Assembly (NCBI GenBank): GCA_009840445.1
Contig: VXNS01000038.1
Location: 1-64,000, forward strand
DNA: 64,000 bases
Reading direction: 5' to 3'
Origin: Synechococcus sp. SB0662_bin_14
GTDB lineage: Bacteria; Cyanobacteriota; Cyanobacteriia; PCC-6307; Cyanobiaceae
Shown here: piece after piece, positions 29,201 to 38,095 of the stretch
Numbering within the stretch: position 1 is the stretch's first letter
Layout: every line of letters starts with the position of its first letter
Notes under the pieces: generated by a model
Seen by the model: the letters and a program-made list of their open reading frames with translations, nothing else
Databases searched by the model: none
What the model was told of the DNA's origin: nothing
Translations under genes and position numbers: made by a program

Positions 29201-32200
29201 CTCGCCAAGGCCCTCGTCGATGCCGTCGTCGATCGCCGCCAGCGTCAGCGTCACGCTCTGCGCCGACGGGCCCTCGAAGTCGATGCGCGGCCTGTCGGCG
29301 TCGAGGTTGCGGCAGGTCACGCCGGCCGCCGTGCCGCAGGCGACCCTGTAGTCCGTCCCCCGCCGCGCCCCGTCGCTGAAGACCAGCGGCACCGTCAGCG
29401 CCTCCGGCGAGACCAGCGGCCGGCCGGTGGCCACCGTCAGCACCTTCGTCCCCCCGTTCTCGGCGATGTCGTCCGAGGAGGCCGAGAGCCTCACTTCGGT
29501 GGCGTCGTCGTCGGTGACCGCGATGCTCGCCGCATTTTTCGTGGTGGACCTGTGGTAGCCCGGCCCGTTCCGCACCGTCACGCCGACGCCGCCGTCCGGC
29601 TCGTCCGTGCCGTCGTCCTGCGTCGGGACGTTGTACGTGACGGACGAGGAACCCGCCGGAAAGACGGCCTCCAGGTTCCCCTCGTCGCCGGACGCCACGA
29701 AGTCGCCGCCGCCGCCGGCGGTCTCCGCCACGGCAAGCCGGACCGTGAGCGGCGTCAGCGCCAGGCCCGTCCGCGTCAGCGTGAACGCCGCATCCGTCCC
29801 CTCGGCGACCGGCTCCGCGCCGGCCGATACGCTCACGACCTGCTGTTCCGGCCTCGGCTCGTCGTCGTCCTCGATCGTCAGCGTGTGGACGGTTTCGCTG
29901 CCAAGCAGGTAGCCCGCGCCTTCCGACAGCTTCAGGATCACCGTCTCGTCCGGTTCGTCGTTCGTGTCGTCCGTGATCCCCACCGGGATGCTCACGCCCG
30001 TCCAGCCGGCGACCGCGTCCAGGCTGCCCTTGTCCACGATGCTGTAGTCCCCCGACCCCGCCGTGCCGCTCACCGTATAGTGCAGCGTCAACGGCGCCTT
30101 CAGCCGGCGGGAGAAGTCCACCCGCACGCTCTTCGAGCCCGCGTCCTCGCCGGCGCTCGACTCGGCGAGGGCGAAGGTGGCCACCGGCACGTCCTGCGGC
30201 GGCGTGTCCTTCAAGGTGATGACGGCCAGGATGTCCGGGTTGCCGTGAAGATCGATCCACAGCCGGATGGTCTCGTCGCCCTCGGTCACGCGGTCGGCGA
30301 GACCGGTCAGCTCGAACGAGTCACGGCCGGTTACCTTAATGGCGTAGTCGACATTGCGGGTCGCCGTGCCCGGATCATCGGGGCGCGGGATGACGGTTGG
30401 GTGGAGGCTCCCGTCCGCCACGTTGGACACGGTGAAACGCACCGTCTCGCCCTCGCGCAGGGACCCGGGGCTCACGGCGATGTCGGTCCCGTCATCGTCC
30501 CGCACCGTCACCGCGGCCGTGCGCACCGCGCCCACGACGTAGCCCGCGCCGCGGTTCACCGTGACCGTCACCGGCCCGGACTGCTCGTTCGTCCCATCGG
30601 CCACTGTGGCCACCGTGACATCCTTCTCCGTCTCGTCCGCGTTGAAGGTGACGCTCCCGGCGCCTTCCGTCGCGGCGGCCAGGAAGTTGCTCAACTCGGC
30701 GTCGGCCACCGTGTAGCTCACCGTCAGCGCGGCCCCGGACCGGGTCCGGGTCAGGGTGAAGACGGCATTGCCGCCCTCCGTGACGGCCGGCCCGCCGGCA
30801 ACCGACACCACCTGGGCGCCCGGCGGCGGGTCGTCGTTGTCGTCGATGGTCAGCGTGTGGACCTTGCTCGCCCCCACGACGTAACCCGTGCCGTCCATCA
30901 GCGTCAGCACCACCGTCTCCCGGTCGGGTTCGTGACCCGGGTCATCGGTGACCGACACCGGAATGGTCACGCTGGTCGCGTCCGCCGGCACCCGGACGCT
31001 GCCGGAGTTCGCGATGCTGAAGTCGCTCCCTGCCGTCGCCGTGCCGCCCACCGCGTAGTTCAGCGTGATGGCCGACTGCGGCGCCCGGGAGAGGTTCACC
31101 CGCACGTTCCGCGCCCCCGCACCCTCCCGGGCGCTCGAGCGTTCCGCAGCGAAGTCGGCCCACGGGGCGTCGCTGTCCTTCACCGCGACCGCCGCTTCGC
31201 GCCTGGCGCTGTCGATGATGTAGCCGTCGCCCGGGCGGATCGAGACCCTGACCTCGCCGTCCGGCTCGTCGATGCGGTCCGCCACGGTCGTAACCCTGTA
31301 GGTTTCCGACCTTGAAGCTTGAACAATCCAGACACGCTGGTCTCCCTCCGAGTGTCCGGCCAGGAAATCCTGCCCCCCCGAGGTGTCCTCGCCGACCGAA
31401 AGGTTGACCCTCGTCCTCCTGCTGTGATCCCCGCCCTTGCGGGTGACCGTGAACATGGCGCCCGCGCCCTCGGTCACCGGACCGTTCGCGGCCGTTATGC
31501 TGACGACCACGGGGCCGTCGTCGTCCTCCACGGCAACGGCCGCTTCGCCGGCGGCGCTGTCGATCGAGTACCGGTCCGACTTGCGGATGGCGACCCTCAC
31601 CTCGCCGTCCGGTTCGGCGACGCTGTTCGAAACGATAGTGCGCAAGACCGTGACCGAGGCGGAACCGGCCGGAATGACGAACGTATGGTTCCCTTTCTGC
31701 TTTGCCCGCAAATATTCCTGGCCGTCCGAGGTTTTCTCGCTGACCGAAAGCCCGACCACGAGCGGAGAGGTCCTCGGCCCCGTGCGGCGCACCGTGAAAG
31801 CGACCCTTGGTACGCTCTCGTAAACGCTGCCGCGAGCGCCCGCGGTGCCGCGAGCGACCGTCACGCTCACCTCGGGCAGGACTGTCGTCGGGGGCGGGCC
31901 GGCGTCGATGATGTTCACTGGGAGACTGGCGGTTACACGGTTATAATTCCGGGTGTCGACTCCGTAAACAAAACCCTGACCCGCATTCAGCCTCAGGTTT
32001 ATCGTTTCATTCCCCGAATCATCATCCTCGACCACGGTCACAGTGAAGGTCTTGGGAGCATCCCAGTCGTTTTTTGTGAATCCCAGGGTAGCAGGAGTCA
32101 CAATCACGCGAGGGCTTGAGAAAGAAGGAATGTATGCTGCGGCCCTGATCTCATCCTTTACCGATCCGCTAATTCCCACCGTGACCATTTTGTTTGCCGG

Positions 32201-32872
32201 TACTGGCGCGGCGGTCAATTTCACGGTGAATGTCGCGCTTTGCCCTTCAGTGACCGAAAGTGTCTCTGGCTTGACGACAATCGCCCCATCCGCGTCATTG
32301 CGGTCGTCGTTGTAGATCCAGTGGACGTGCTCGCGAGTGCCCAGCACAGCGCCCGGATTCGGGCCGAAGGTTTCCAGGGTCGCAACGATCCGCTCGTCCC
32401 GTTCCTTTACCGTTTCCCCATTCACCTGAACATGGACGGGGGTTTGGGAGAGGGACCTCGAGGAAGCGCTGAACATGCGATAGGATGTGCAGCTCTTGGC
32501 CGTCGGCGTGGCCTTGTGGTTTTCCTGAAGGCGGTAGTCCGTGCCGGCCCGGAAGCCGCTGCCGCCGCTCGTGTCCAGGGTCGCCATCTCGATTTCGCTC
32601 CCTATGCCGCTGCCGCTGCTGAAGCAGATCCTCCACAACACGATGCGCGACACCGGCTCGGACAGGCTCACCGTGTACTTCAGGTTCCGCGTGCCCGAAT
32701 CCCCCTCATCGGCGCCATGGACGGGTCCGCCGAGCGACAGCGTGGGCTGCGCATCGGCCACGGCCGGCAGCCCGGCGAGCAGCCCCGCGGCAAGACCCCA
32801 CCCAAGGCAGCGGGCGGCGGAAGAACTGAAACGGTCGGGGGAGAAAGCGGAGGATTCAGGCTGTATGGACAT
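26282..32872 (-). CDS. Giant Calx-beta-like repeat autotransporter
   Basis: About 2,196 residues. The ATG at 32872 gives an extended signal sequence (CLGWGLAAGLLAGLPAVADA). By eye it holds about 14 tandem beta-sandwich units of 100-150 residues, each opening with a phrase like VTEGGNAVFTLTR and closing with acidic loops such as VRDDDG or IDDNDD, typical of calcium-binding Calx-beta or related adhesion repeats. A linker (FLARFGRTVAEQSL) leads to a C-terminal beta-barrel of about 380 residues that ends in Trp (FEFTGRW), as in outer-membrane autotransporters. The linker and barrel style are proteobacterial rather than cyanobacterial. Very high GC and repeats suggest transfer. Likely a surface adhesin for host or cell contact; no ligand can be named. 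Confidence 0.85.
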   Translation of the reverse strand: MSIQPESSAFSPDRFSSSAARCLGWGLAAGLLAGLPAVADAQPTLSLGGPVHGADEGDSGTRNLKYTVSLSEPVSRIVLWRICFSSGSGIGSEIEMATLDTSGGSGFRAGTDYRLQENHKATPTAKSCTSYRMFSASSRSLSQTPVHVQVNGETVKERDERIVATLETFGPNPGAVLGTREHVHWIYNDDRNDADGAIVVKPETLSVTEGQSATFTVKLTAAPVPANKMVTVGISGSVKDEIRAAAYIPSFSSPRVIVTPATLGFTKNDWDAPKTFTVTVVEDDDSGNETINLRLNAGQGFVYGVDTRNYNRVTASLPVNIIDAGPPPTTVLPEVSVTVARGTAGARGSVYESVPRVAFTVRRTGPRTSPLVVGLSVSEKTSDGQEYLRAKQKGNHTFVIPAGSASVTVLRTIVSNSVAEPDGEVRVAIRKSDRYSIDSAAGEAAVAVEDDDGPVVVSITAANGPVTEGAGAMFTVTRKGGDHSRRTRVNLSVGEDTSGGQDFLAGHSEGDQRVWIVQASRSETYRVTTVADRIDEPDGEVRVSIRPGDGYIIDSARREAAVAVKDSDAPWADFAAERSSAREGAGARNVRVNLSRAPQSAITLNYAVGGTATAGSDFSIANSGSVRVPADATSVTIPVSVTDDPGHEPDRETVVLTLMDGTGYVVGASKVHTLTIDDNDDPPPGAQVVSVAGGPAVTEGGNAVFTLTRTRSGAALTVSYTVADAELSNFLAAATEGAGSVTFNADETEKDVTVATVADGTNEQSGPVTVTVNRGAGYVVGAVRTAAVTVRDDDGTDIAVSPGSLREGETVRFTVSNVADGSLHPTVIPRPDDPGTATRNVDYAIKVTGRDSFELTGLADRVTEGDETIRLWIDLHGNPDILAVITLKDTPPQDVPVATFALAESSAGEDAGSKSVRVDFSRRLKAPLTLHYTVSGTAGSGDYSIVDKGSLDAVAGWTGVSIPVGITDDTNDEPDETVILKLSEGAGYLLGSETVHTLTIEDDDEPRPEQQVVSVSAGAEPVAEGTDAAFTLTRTGLALTPLTVRLAVAETAGGGGDFVASGDEGNLEAVFPAGSSSVTYNVPTQDDGTDEPDGGVGVTVRNGPGYHRSTTKNAASIAVTDDDATEVRLSASSDDIAENGGTKVLTVATGRPLVSPEALTVPLVFSDGARRGTDYRVACGTAAGVTCRNLDADRPRIDFEGPSAQSVTLTLAAIDDGIDEGLGERVSVGFGTLDATSGTNLAGGVTGIGTAAFRIDDDDTTALTVSPVLSGAEFWEGETLEVTVSGIPADYTAVTLAAAGGTAVRGTDYRLLRAGGAVLGANDTLAPSGGSVTFRVRALTDSAAEGDETVALRLDDPGGTLDTALGTLTLTDGARPVLPAAGAMISKTALILVEGGPSGRYTVALTRAPKAGQTVTVTAASGDAGAMQVAGPDGVRGASAVLSFTAADWNAPKTVKVHAREDADGTDENVNITHTVAGPGDWAGAPASGVRVTVDDDEGLAPRVSIEAGPAIDEGGFARFTVRVNPAPPQGLGVRVQVEQDGAYVSPHQAQMGMRFVRIHPGSSTANLWVRTEDDRMGEADGAVKARVIVLGSAYRLGSPNRAQVAVRDNDGGAVTLSVADATANERRGSMEFTATLSKAVSHPVLFRVRTRETNPVSATAGDDYRHDFRHLDREIRIWPGRTSVSFWVRIFDDLHDDGGERFEVVLSEVRGADVGDGVAVGTITNDDPVPVAFLARFGRTVAEQSLVAVSRRFSASRVDSPDTAGPFDSFDSTDPDALNDATGDAEDYLGNLLTAGFAATGAEDALGGNWSFWGRAAEGSFDGAERGDGMDIFLDGTVTTGFLGADYARDGWLMGLALAHSSGDGKYWPIVGEETGEVEENEEAGSGTLETSLTAVVPYVSMQATEAIRIWGVAGRGTGEVTLEGMEERYSADTEWTMAALGLSGVLSGSGNGGRGMSLEWISDALWARTSSDSVPGLAGSESDITRLRLGLEGSWKILLDHDTQLTPSLELGIRQDGGDAETGSGVEVGGGLSWRDPQLGLALEVSGRMLVSHEDDDLEDRGFSASVAYDRDPSSSRGLSLSLRQETGGQSSGGLEALFAPTPFEDHTAVGNGTGNRWKLEVAYGLPVLGGRFMGSPHAGFSHSADARDWTVGWRLVPESSGAPDVSFGPKAVRREAAGESPKHVLGFEFTGRW

Positions 32873-33032
32873 GAGGCTAGCTTGCGTAACAGGGTGAAGG
32901 TTTCCCAAAATACCACCAGGGCAGCAACGGCACGCGAACTTTGCTCCCCTTGATTATTTTAGGCATAACGCCAAGGACTGGCAAACCCGGCGACCGTTGG
33001 GCCCGTGCTTTTCCCTGGCGAGAAGGCAGGTG

Positions 33033-34136
33033 TCAGGCCCCCCGTTTTGGCATGGCGCTGCTGAGCACCGCCTCAGGGGGGATCCACATGGCATCCCCGA
33101 AAGAGTAGAACCTGTACCCCTGGGCCAAGGCCTCTTGGTAGAGGGTGAGCAGCCGTTGGCGGCCAACGAGGGCACTCACCAGCAACAGCAGGCTGGAGCG
33201 GGGCAGGTGGAAGTTGGTGAGCAAACCATCCATCACCCGGAAACGAAAACCCGGACGGATACACAGCTCCACCGAACCGTTGCAGGGCTGGAGTTGGCCG
33301 CCATGGAGCGCAGCAACCCCTTCCAATGCCCGGCAACTGGTGGTGCCCACCGCCAGCACCCTCCCGCCCTGGGCCTTGGCGCGCTGGACGGCACGCACCG
33401 TGGCCGGGCTGATTTCCACCCGTTCGCTGTGGAGCTGCACCTGACTGAGGTCCTCTGTTTTCAAGGTCTGGAAGGTGCCCAGGCCCACGTGGAGCGTGAT
33501 GGTTGCCCTGGCCACACCGGCCGCCTCCAGGCGCTCCAGCAATTCTTTGCTCAAGTGCAGCCCCGCCGTGGGGGCCGCCACGGCGCCAGGACGGCTTGCA
33601 TAGGTGGTTTGGTAGCGCTGCTCATCCCCACAGCCGGAGCGGATGTAGGGGGGCAAAGGCATCTCCCCGTAGGTGTTCAGGAATTGCTCCATGGCCTCCA
33701 GCTCCGGCGACAGGGCGGCAAAACGCAGCAAGCGGGCGCCGCTTTCACCATGGCGCTCCAACACCTGCACCGCCACAGGCGGCTGGCCGGGCGGAGGCTG
33801 GATCTGTAGCCGCTCCCCCGGACGCACCCGCTGACCAGGCTTCACCAGCCCCAGCCAGGCGCCGTTGCGCTGCGGCTCCAACAGCAACAGCTCCACCAGG
33901 CCGCCACTAGCCCGTCGCGCCCTGAGGCGGGCCTTCAACACCCGGGTGTCGTTGAGGATCAGCAAATCACCCGGCTGTAGCAGGGTCGGCCACTGGGCCA
34001 TGGTGGTGTCCCGCCAGCCTGCGCCAGGCTCCACACAGAGCAGTCGCGCACTGTGGCGCGGCTCCACCGGCGCCTGGGCAACGGCCGCCTCCGGGAGGGT
34101 GTAGTCGTAGCTGGAGAGGTGGTCGTCCTGATTCAT
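33033..34136 (-). CDS. queA: tRNA ribosyltransferase-isomerase QueA, copy 2
   Basis: Second full-length QueA, 367 residues, with the same signature phrases ([39 protein letters not shown]). It differs from copy 1 by about 45 scattered substitutions, an extra Ser-Pro near residue 143 and a longer tail (PKRGA). Substitutions are conservative and motifs are untouched, so both copies look under selection. It is divergent from atl copy 2, itself followed by the intact rsmB, so this is probably the native arrangement. Confidence 0.93.
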   Translation of the reverse strand: MNQDDHLSSYDYTLPEAAVAQAPVEPRHSARLLCVEPGAGWRDTTMAQWPTLLQPGDLLILNDTRVLKARLRARRASGGLVELLLLEPQRNGAWLGLVKPGQRVRPGERLQIQPPPGQPPVAVQVLERHGESGARLLRFAALSPELEAMEQFLNTYGEMPLPPYIRSGCGDEQRYQTTYASRPGAVAAPTAGLHLSKELLERLEAAGVARATITLHVGLGTFQTLKTEDLSQVQLHSERVEISPATVRAVQRAKAQGGRVLAVGTTSCRALEGVAALHGGQLQPCNGSVELCIRPGFRFRVMDGLLTNFHLPRSSLLLLVSALVGRQRLLTLYQEALAQGYRFYSFGDAMWIPPEAVLSSAMPKRGA

Positions 34137-34213
34137 GCCCCTGCGGGCGCAAGCCTCCTAATCCTGCCTGGGAGCCTTAGCCTGAAGTATTGGCTGCACA
34201 CCGGCTGCACACC

Positions 34214-34567
34214 ATGGCGCCCACTGCCGAACAGAACATCTTGCGGGTGACAGCCATGATCCCCAGAGGCCATGTCACCACCTATGGCCGCGTGGCGGAA
34301 CTGGCGGGCTACTTTGGCGCCGCCCGACAGGTGGGTTGGGTGTTGCGCCGTCAGGATCCTGCCGACACAACCATCCCTTGGCACCGGGTGGTGAACGCCG
34401 CGGGCGCCATCTCCATGGGCATCGGCCGCACCGGATCCGACTGGATCCAGCGGGAGTTGCTGCTGGAGGAGGGCATTCCCGTAGATCAGGCTGGCCGCTT
34501 GCCCCTGCGGACCTACCTCTGGACCCCTGATCCTCTCCAAGTGCTCCAGGTCCTGGCTGGTGGCTAA
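34214..34567 (+). CDS. Alkyltransferase-like protein (ATL), copy 2
   Basis: 117 residues, nearly the same as copy 1, again with PWHRV in place of the MGMT PCHRV, so it should bind but not repair alkylated guanine. The ATG at 34214 (MAPTAEQN) is taken by alignment to copy 1; an earlier in-frame ATG at 34190 exists. Its last 8 bases overlap the GTG start of rsmB, giving translational coupling between a DNA-damage protein and an rRNA methyltransferase. Confidence 0.85.
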   Translation: MAPTAEQNILRVTAMIPRGHVTTYGRVAELAGYFGAARQVGWVLRRQDPADTTIPWHRVVNAAGAISMGIGRTGSDWIQRELLLEEGIPVDQAGRLPLRTYLWTPDPLQVLQVLAGG

Positions 34568-35942
34568 GTCCAGACCCTCCGCAGCGAGGGGTGTGTCCCT
34601 GCCTCGCTTGGCGGCCTGGAAGGTGCTCCGGAGTGTGGCCGCCGGCGCCTTTGCCGACGTGGCCTTGGCGCGGGAGTTCCGCCGTCACGGCAAACAACTC
34701 AGTGCGGCTGACCGCGCCCTCGCCACGGAATTGGCCTATGGCAGCATTCGCCAACGGCTGCTGCTGGATCGCTGGCTGGACCACTGCGGCGCAATTCCCG
34801 CTCAGCAACAGCCGCCACTGCTGCGCTGGCTCCTGCACCTGGGGTTGTATCAACTGCTCTTTGTACAGCGCATCCCCGATGCGGTGGCGGTCAGCAGCAG
34901 CGTCGACCTGGCCAAGGCCCACGGCTTGGCGCCCCTGGCCTCCGTGGTCAACGGCCTCTTGCGCGCCGTTGTGCGTTGCCGAGAGCAACAGGAGAAGCCG
35001 CCCCTGCCGCAGCAGAGCGCTGCTCACCTGGCAGCCCAGCACTCCCTGCCCAACTGGTTGGCGGATCTCCTGCTGCAATGGCTGCCGGAAGGAGAAGCGG
35101 TGGAGTTTGCAGCACTAACCAACCGGCCACCCCGCCTGGATCTGCGGGTCAATCCCCTGCGGGCCTCTGTGGCGGAGGTGCAGGCGGCCTGGGCAACGGT
35201 GGACCAGCCGTTGTTGCCCATTGCCATGGCGCCGCAAGGTCTACAGCTCTCCCAGGGAGTGGGGGCCATGGCCCGGCAACCTGGCTACAGCACTGGCCAG
35301 TGGTCTGTACAGGACCGGGCTGCCCAACTGGTGGCCCCCTTGCTTGAGCCCCAACCCGGTCAGGTGGTGGTGGACATGTGTGCCGCCCCCGGCGGCAAGA
35401 CAACCCACATGGCTGAACTGATGGGCGACCAGGGCCGGATCATTGCCGTTGATCGCTCCGCGGCCCGTCTGCGGCGCCTGCAACGCAATGCCCGGCGCCT
35501 GGGCTTGGCGGCCATCCAAACCCAGTGTGCCGATGCCCGTGCCCTGCCCCATCTCCATGGCTGTGCGGATCGCGTTCTCCTGGACGCCCCCTGCTCCGGG
35601 CTGGGCACCTTGGCCCGCCATGCCTGCGCCCGCTGGCGCCTGAGTCCAGCGGCCATTGCCGAGATGCAGGTGCTGCAGCAGCAACTCCTCAGGGAGGCGC
35701 TCCGGCTGATTCGCCCTGGCGGACGGCTGGTCTATGCCACCTGTACGGTCCATCCCGGGGAAAACCAGGCCCAGATTGATTCCCTCCTCAACCACCATCC
35801 CCATTGGCGCCAATGCCTGTTGCCGGAGCCGTTGCAGCGGCTCTGCGGCCACCGAACCCAACTCCAGCTCTGGCCCCAGCGCCATGGCTGTGACGGGTTT
35901 TTTGCCGTGGCCCTTGAGCCGGTAACCGCCATTCAGCAGTGA
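34560..35942 (+). CDS. rsmB: 16S rRNA m5C967 methyltransferase RsmB
   Basis: 460 residues: N-terminal NusB-like domain (to about residue 140) and a SAM-dependent RNA C5-cytosine methyltransferase domain. SAM motif VDMCAAPGGKTTHM, motif IV DAPCSGLGT and motif VI ATCTVHPGENQ carry the two cysteines needed for catalysis and release. The start is GTG inside the 3' end of atl; no better start is seen. This is the intact member of the pair, copy 1 being truncated. Confidence 0.94.
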   Translation: MAKSRPSAARGVSLPRLAAWKVLRSVAAGAFADVALAREFRRHGKQLSAADRALATELAYGSIRQRLLLDRWLDHCGAIPAQQQPPLLRWLLHLGLYQLLFVQRIPDAVAVSSSVDLAKAHGLAPLASVVNGLLRAVVRCREQQEKPPLPQQSAAHLAAQHSLPNWLADLLLQWLPEGEAVEFAALTNRPPRLDLRVNPLRASVAEVQAAWATVDQPLLPIAMAPQGLQLSQGVGAMARQPGYSTGQWSVQDRAAQLVAPLLEPQPGQVVVDMCAAPGGKTTHMAELMGDQGRIIAVDRSAARLRRLQRNARRLGLAAIQTQCADARALPHLHGCADRVLLDAPCSGLGTLARHACARWRLSPAAIAEMQVLQQQLLREALRLIRPGGRLVYATCTVHPGENQAQIDSLLNHHPHWRQCLLPEPLQRLCGHRTQLQLWPQRHGCDGFFAVALEPVTAIQQ

Positions 35943-35945
35943 AGC

Positions 35946-38048
35946 TCAGCCTTGAAACGGCTGGATGTCCCCCAGGTCGAATTCGTTGGTCTCCGGATCA
36001 AGCGGTCGCAACGGGGGCGGCTGTTGCAAGGGGGGAGCGGGCAATTCCACAGGGGTTCTCCTGCGAGACCCGCTATCGCGGTTGCCGTTGGTTCCACCGG
36101 AAGGATCCGCCTGTGGAGTCTGTGGTTGCGGCTCACCAGGGGGGGTAAGGGGGGGTGGTCCCTGATTACCTTGGGGCAGGCTTTTCAAGTTTTGTACTTC
36201 CTGGCGCTTCATGCGTTGCATCATGGGCGCAGGCAGGGAGGGGAAGTCCTGCTTGGGGAGCGTGGCCACAATGGGCAGCATGAATTGTTTCCAGGTCCAG
36301 GCGGCTTCCCCGCTCACCTGGCTGGTATCCCGCTCATCGTCGTAGCCATACCAAACGCCGGTGGTCAATTGGGGGATGGAGCCAATGAACCAAAGATCAC
36401 GGTTCCTTTGGGACGTCCCCGTTTTGCCCGCCACGGGACGCTGGTCCGGCAGTTGGGCAGCAATGCCTGTGCCGGATTTCACCACCTCCTGAAGCATCCA
36501 GGTCATGGTGTCGGCCACCCGGGAATCCAGAACCCGTCGCCCCGGTCGCCCATCCCGCTCACCGTTCCATAGCTCTTCCCCATCCGGACCCGTAATGCTC
36601 AGGAAAGGCGTGGGGGAAGCATAGACGCCCCGGTTGGTCACAGCGGCGTAAGCCGTGGTCATGTCCAACAGGGTCTGCTCATAGGCGCCCAACGCCAGGG
36701 GCCAGTAGCGACCCATTTCCCCCTGAAGCCCCAAGGCCTGGGCAGTTGCGATCACCGGATCAGCGCCGATGCGGGCCATGGCCTGCACGGCCACGGTATT
36801 GACCGAGCGGCTGAGTGCGGTCTTCATGGTGATGAGACCAAAATGCTTGTTGCCAAAGTTTCCGGGGCAGTATTCGCCAAAGCACGTGGGCTGATCAATG
36901 AACACCGTGCTGGGGTTGAGTCCCTCCCGCAGCGCAGCCGTATAGACAAACAATTTGAAGGTGGAGCCGGGGGAGCGCAGCGCCTGGGTGGCACGGTTGA
37001 ACTGACTGTCATAGAAACTCTGTCCACCCACCATGACCCGCACCTGGCCGGTGGCCGGGTCCATGGCCACCATGGCGCCTTGAATCTCCTGGCCTGGCCG
37101 ATGCTCCTTCATCACCTGCCGGGCATGGCGTTGCCAGTCCAGGTTGAGGGTGGTGCGAATGGTGAGACCACCCCGCTCAACTTGATCCAGGCTGAGGATC
37201 CTGGGCAGTTCCCGCTCGACCCATTCCGTGAAGTAGGGCGCGGCGCTGGCAAAGTGCTTGGGTTCTGCCGGCGCCAGGTTGAGGGGCGTGGCATCGGCCT
37301 GTTGTTCTTCCGCTTTGGTGATAAAGCCCGCTTCCCGCATGTTCTGGAGGACGGAGCGCCGTTGCTGTTGCGCCAGATCGGGATTGACCAGAGGTGAGTA
37401 GACCGAGGGCGCCGGGGGGAGGCCGGCAATGAGGGCTGCCTCCGGCAGGGTCAGTTGTTCGGGGCGCTTGGAGAAATACACCCAGGCCGCATCGGCGGCG
37501 CCGTAGGCATTGGACCCCAGATAGACGTTGTTGATGTATTGCTCAAGAATCCGCTCCTTGCTGAGTTGACGTTCTAGCTTGAGGGCCAGGAGCGCTTCTT
37601 TCACCTTGCGAATCAAGGTTTGCTCCTGGCTCAGAAACACCATCCGGGCCAATTGCTGGGTGATGGTGCTGGCCCCTTCCCGAATCCCCCGTTGTTGCAC
37701 GTTGCTCACCAACGCCCGGGCCACCCCCCAGCCGTCAATTCCGCCATGCTCGTAAAAACGGCGATCCTCCGCGGCAATAAAGGCCTGCTTGAGCCGTTCA
37801 GGCAACTGACCGACGGGGATTTTGTCCCGGCTGATGGGGCCTTGCTGCTGAATGATTTGCCCGTCCAGGGCCAGCAAAGTGATGGTTTGGGCCCGGTGAA
37901 AGCTGGCCAGTTCCCGCACGTCCGGCAACTGGGGATCGACGAGATCAATGGCTGCTCCCAGTCCCACGGCCCCAAGAATTCCCAGGCCCAGGCCGATGGC
38001 TGCAGTGCGGACCAGTTTGCGCTGCTGGGAAAGTCTGGGGTGCGCCAC
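35946..38048 (-). CDS. Class A penicillin-binding protein (PBP1A type)
   Basis: Bifunctional peptidoglycan synthase, 700 residues. One N-terminal membrane helix (about 13-35), then a GT51 glycosyltransferase with EDRRFYEHGGID (94-105) and GASTITQQLAR (125-135), then a transpeptidase with STFK (362-365, catalytic Ser362), SVN (415-417) and KTGT (542-545). The tail of about 75 residues is Pro/Gln-rich and disordered. It is convergent with rsmB, with 3 bases between stops. Complete, no defects. Confidence 0.95.
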   Translation of the reverse strand: MAHPRLSQQRKLVRTAAIGLGLGILGAVGLGAAIDLVDPQLPDVRELASFHRAQTITLLALDGQIIQQQGPISRDKIPVGQLPERLKQAFIAAEDRRFYEHGGIDGWGVARALVSNVQQRGIREGASTITQQLARMVFLSQEQTLIRKVKEALLALKLERQLSKERILEQYINNVYLGSNAYGAADAAWVYFSKRPEQLTLPEAALIAGLPPAPSVYSPLVNPDLAQQQRRSVLQNMREAGFITKAEEQQADATPLNLAPAEPKHFASAAPYFTEWVERELPRILSLDQVERGGLTIRTTLNLDWQRHARQVMKEHRPGQEIQGAMVAMDPATGQVRVMVGGQSFYDSQFNRATQALRSPGSTFKLFVYTAALREGLNPSTVFIDQPTCFGEYCPGNFGNKHFGLITMKTALSRSVNTVAVQAMARIGADPVIATAQALGLQGEMGRYWPLALGAYEQTLLDMTTAYAAVTNRGVYASPTPFLSITGPDGEELWNGERDGRPGRRVLDSRVADTMTWMLQEVVKSGTGIAAQLPDQRPVAGKTGTSQRNRDLWFIGSIPQLTTGVWYGYDDERDTSQVSGEAAWTWKQFMLPIVATLPKQDFPSLPAPMMQRMKRQEVQNLKSLPQGNQGPPPLTPPGEPQPQTPQADPSGGTNGNRDSGSRRRTPVELPAPPLQQPPPLRPLDPETNEFDLGDIQPFQG

Positions 38049-38095
38049 GCGAGAAGGGGGAGGCAGCGGAGCGATTGGGGAGCTAAGGGGGAACT

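Larger units (their letters stand above)
33033..34567. repeat. queA-atl cassette, copy 2 of a dispersed direct repeat
   Basis: Same orientation and order as the 23-24.5 kb copy. Here atl runs straight into rsmB with an 8-base overlap, whereas in copy 1 the Cache gene lies between them. The two copies bracket the Cache gene and the giant autotransporter. Confidence 0.85.

Noticed and set aside
28806-30260. 484-codon alternative minus-strand frame within the giant gene
   Set aside because: It is another frame of the same GC-rich repeats, dominated by Arg and Gly, without a domain.
27785-31315. Long plus-strand open frames (310 and 587 codons) opposite the giant gene
   Set aside because: They mirror a very GC-rich repeat gene, have biased Arg/Ala/His content and no domain; the minus-strand protein is coherent with a signal peptide, repeats and a barrel.
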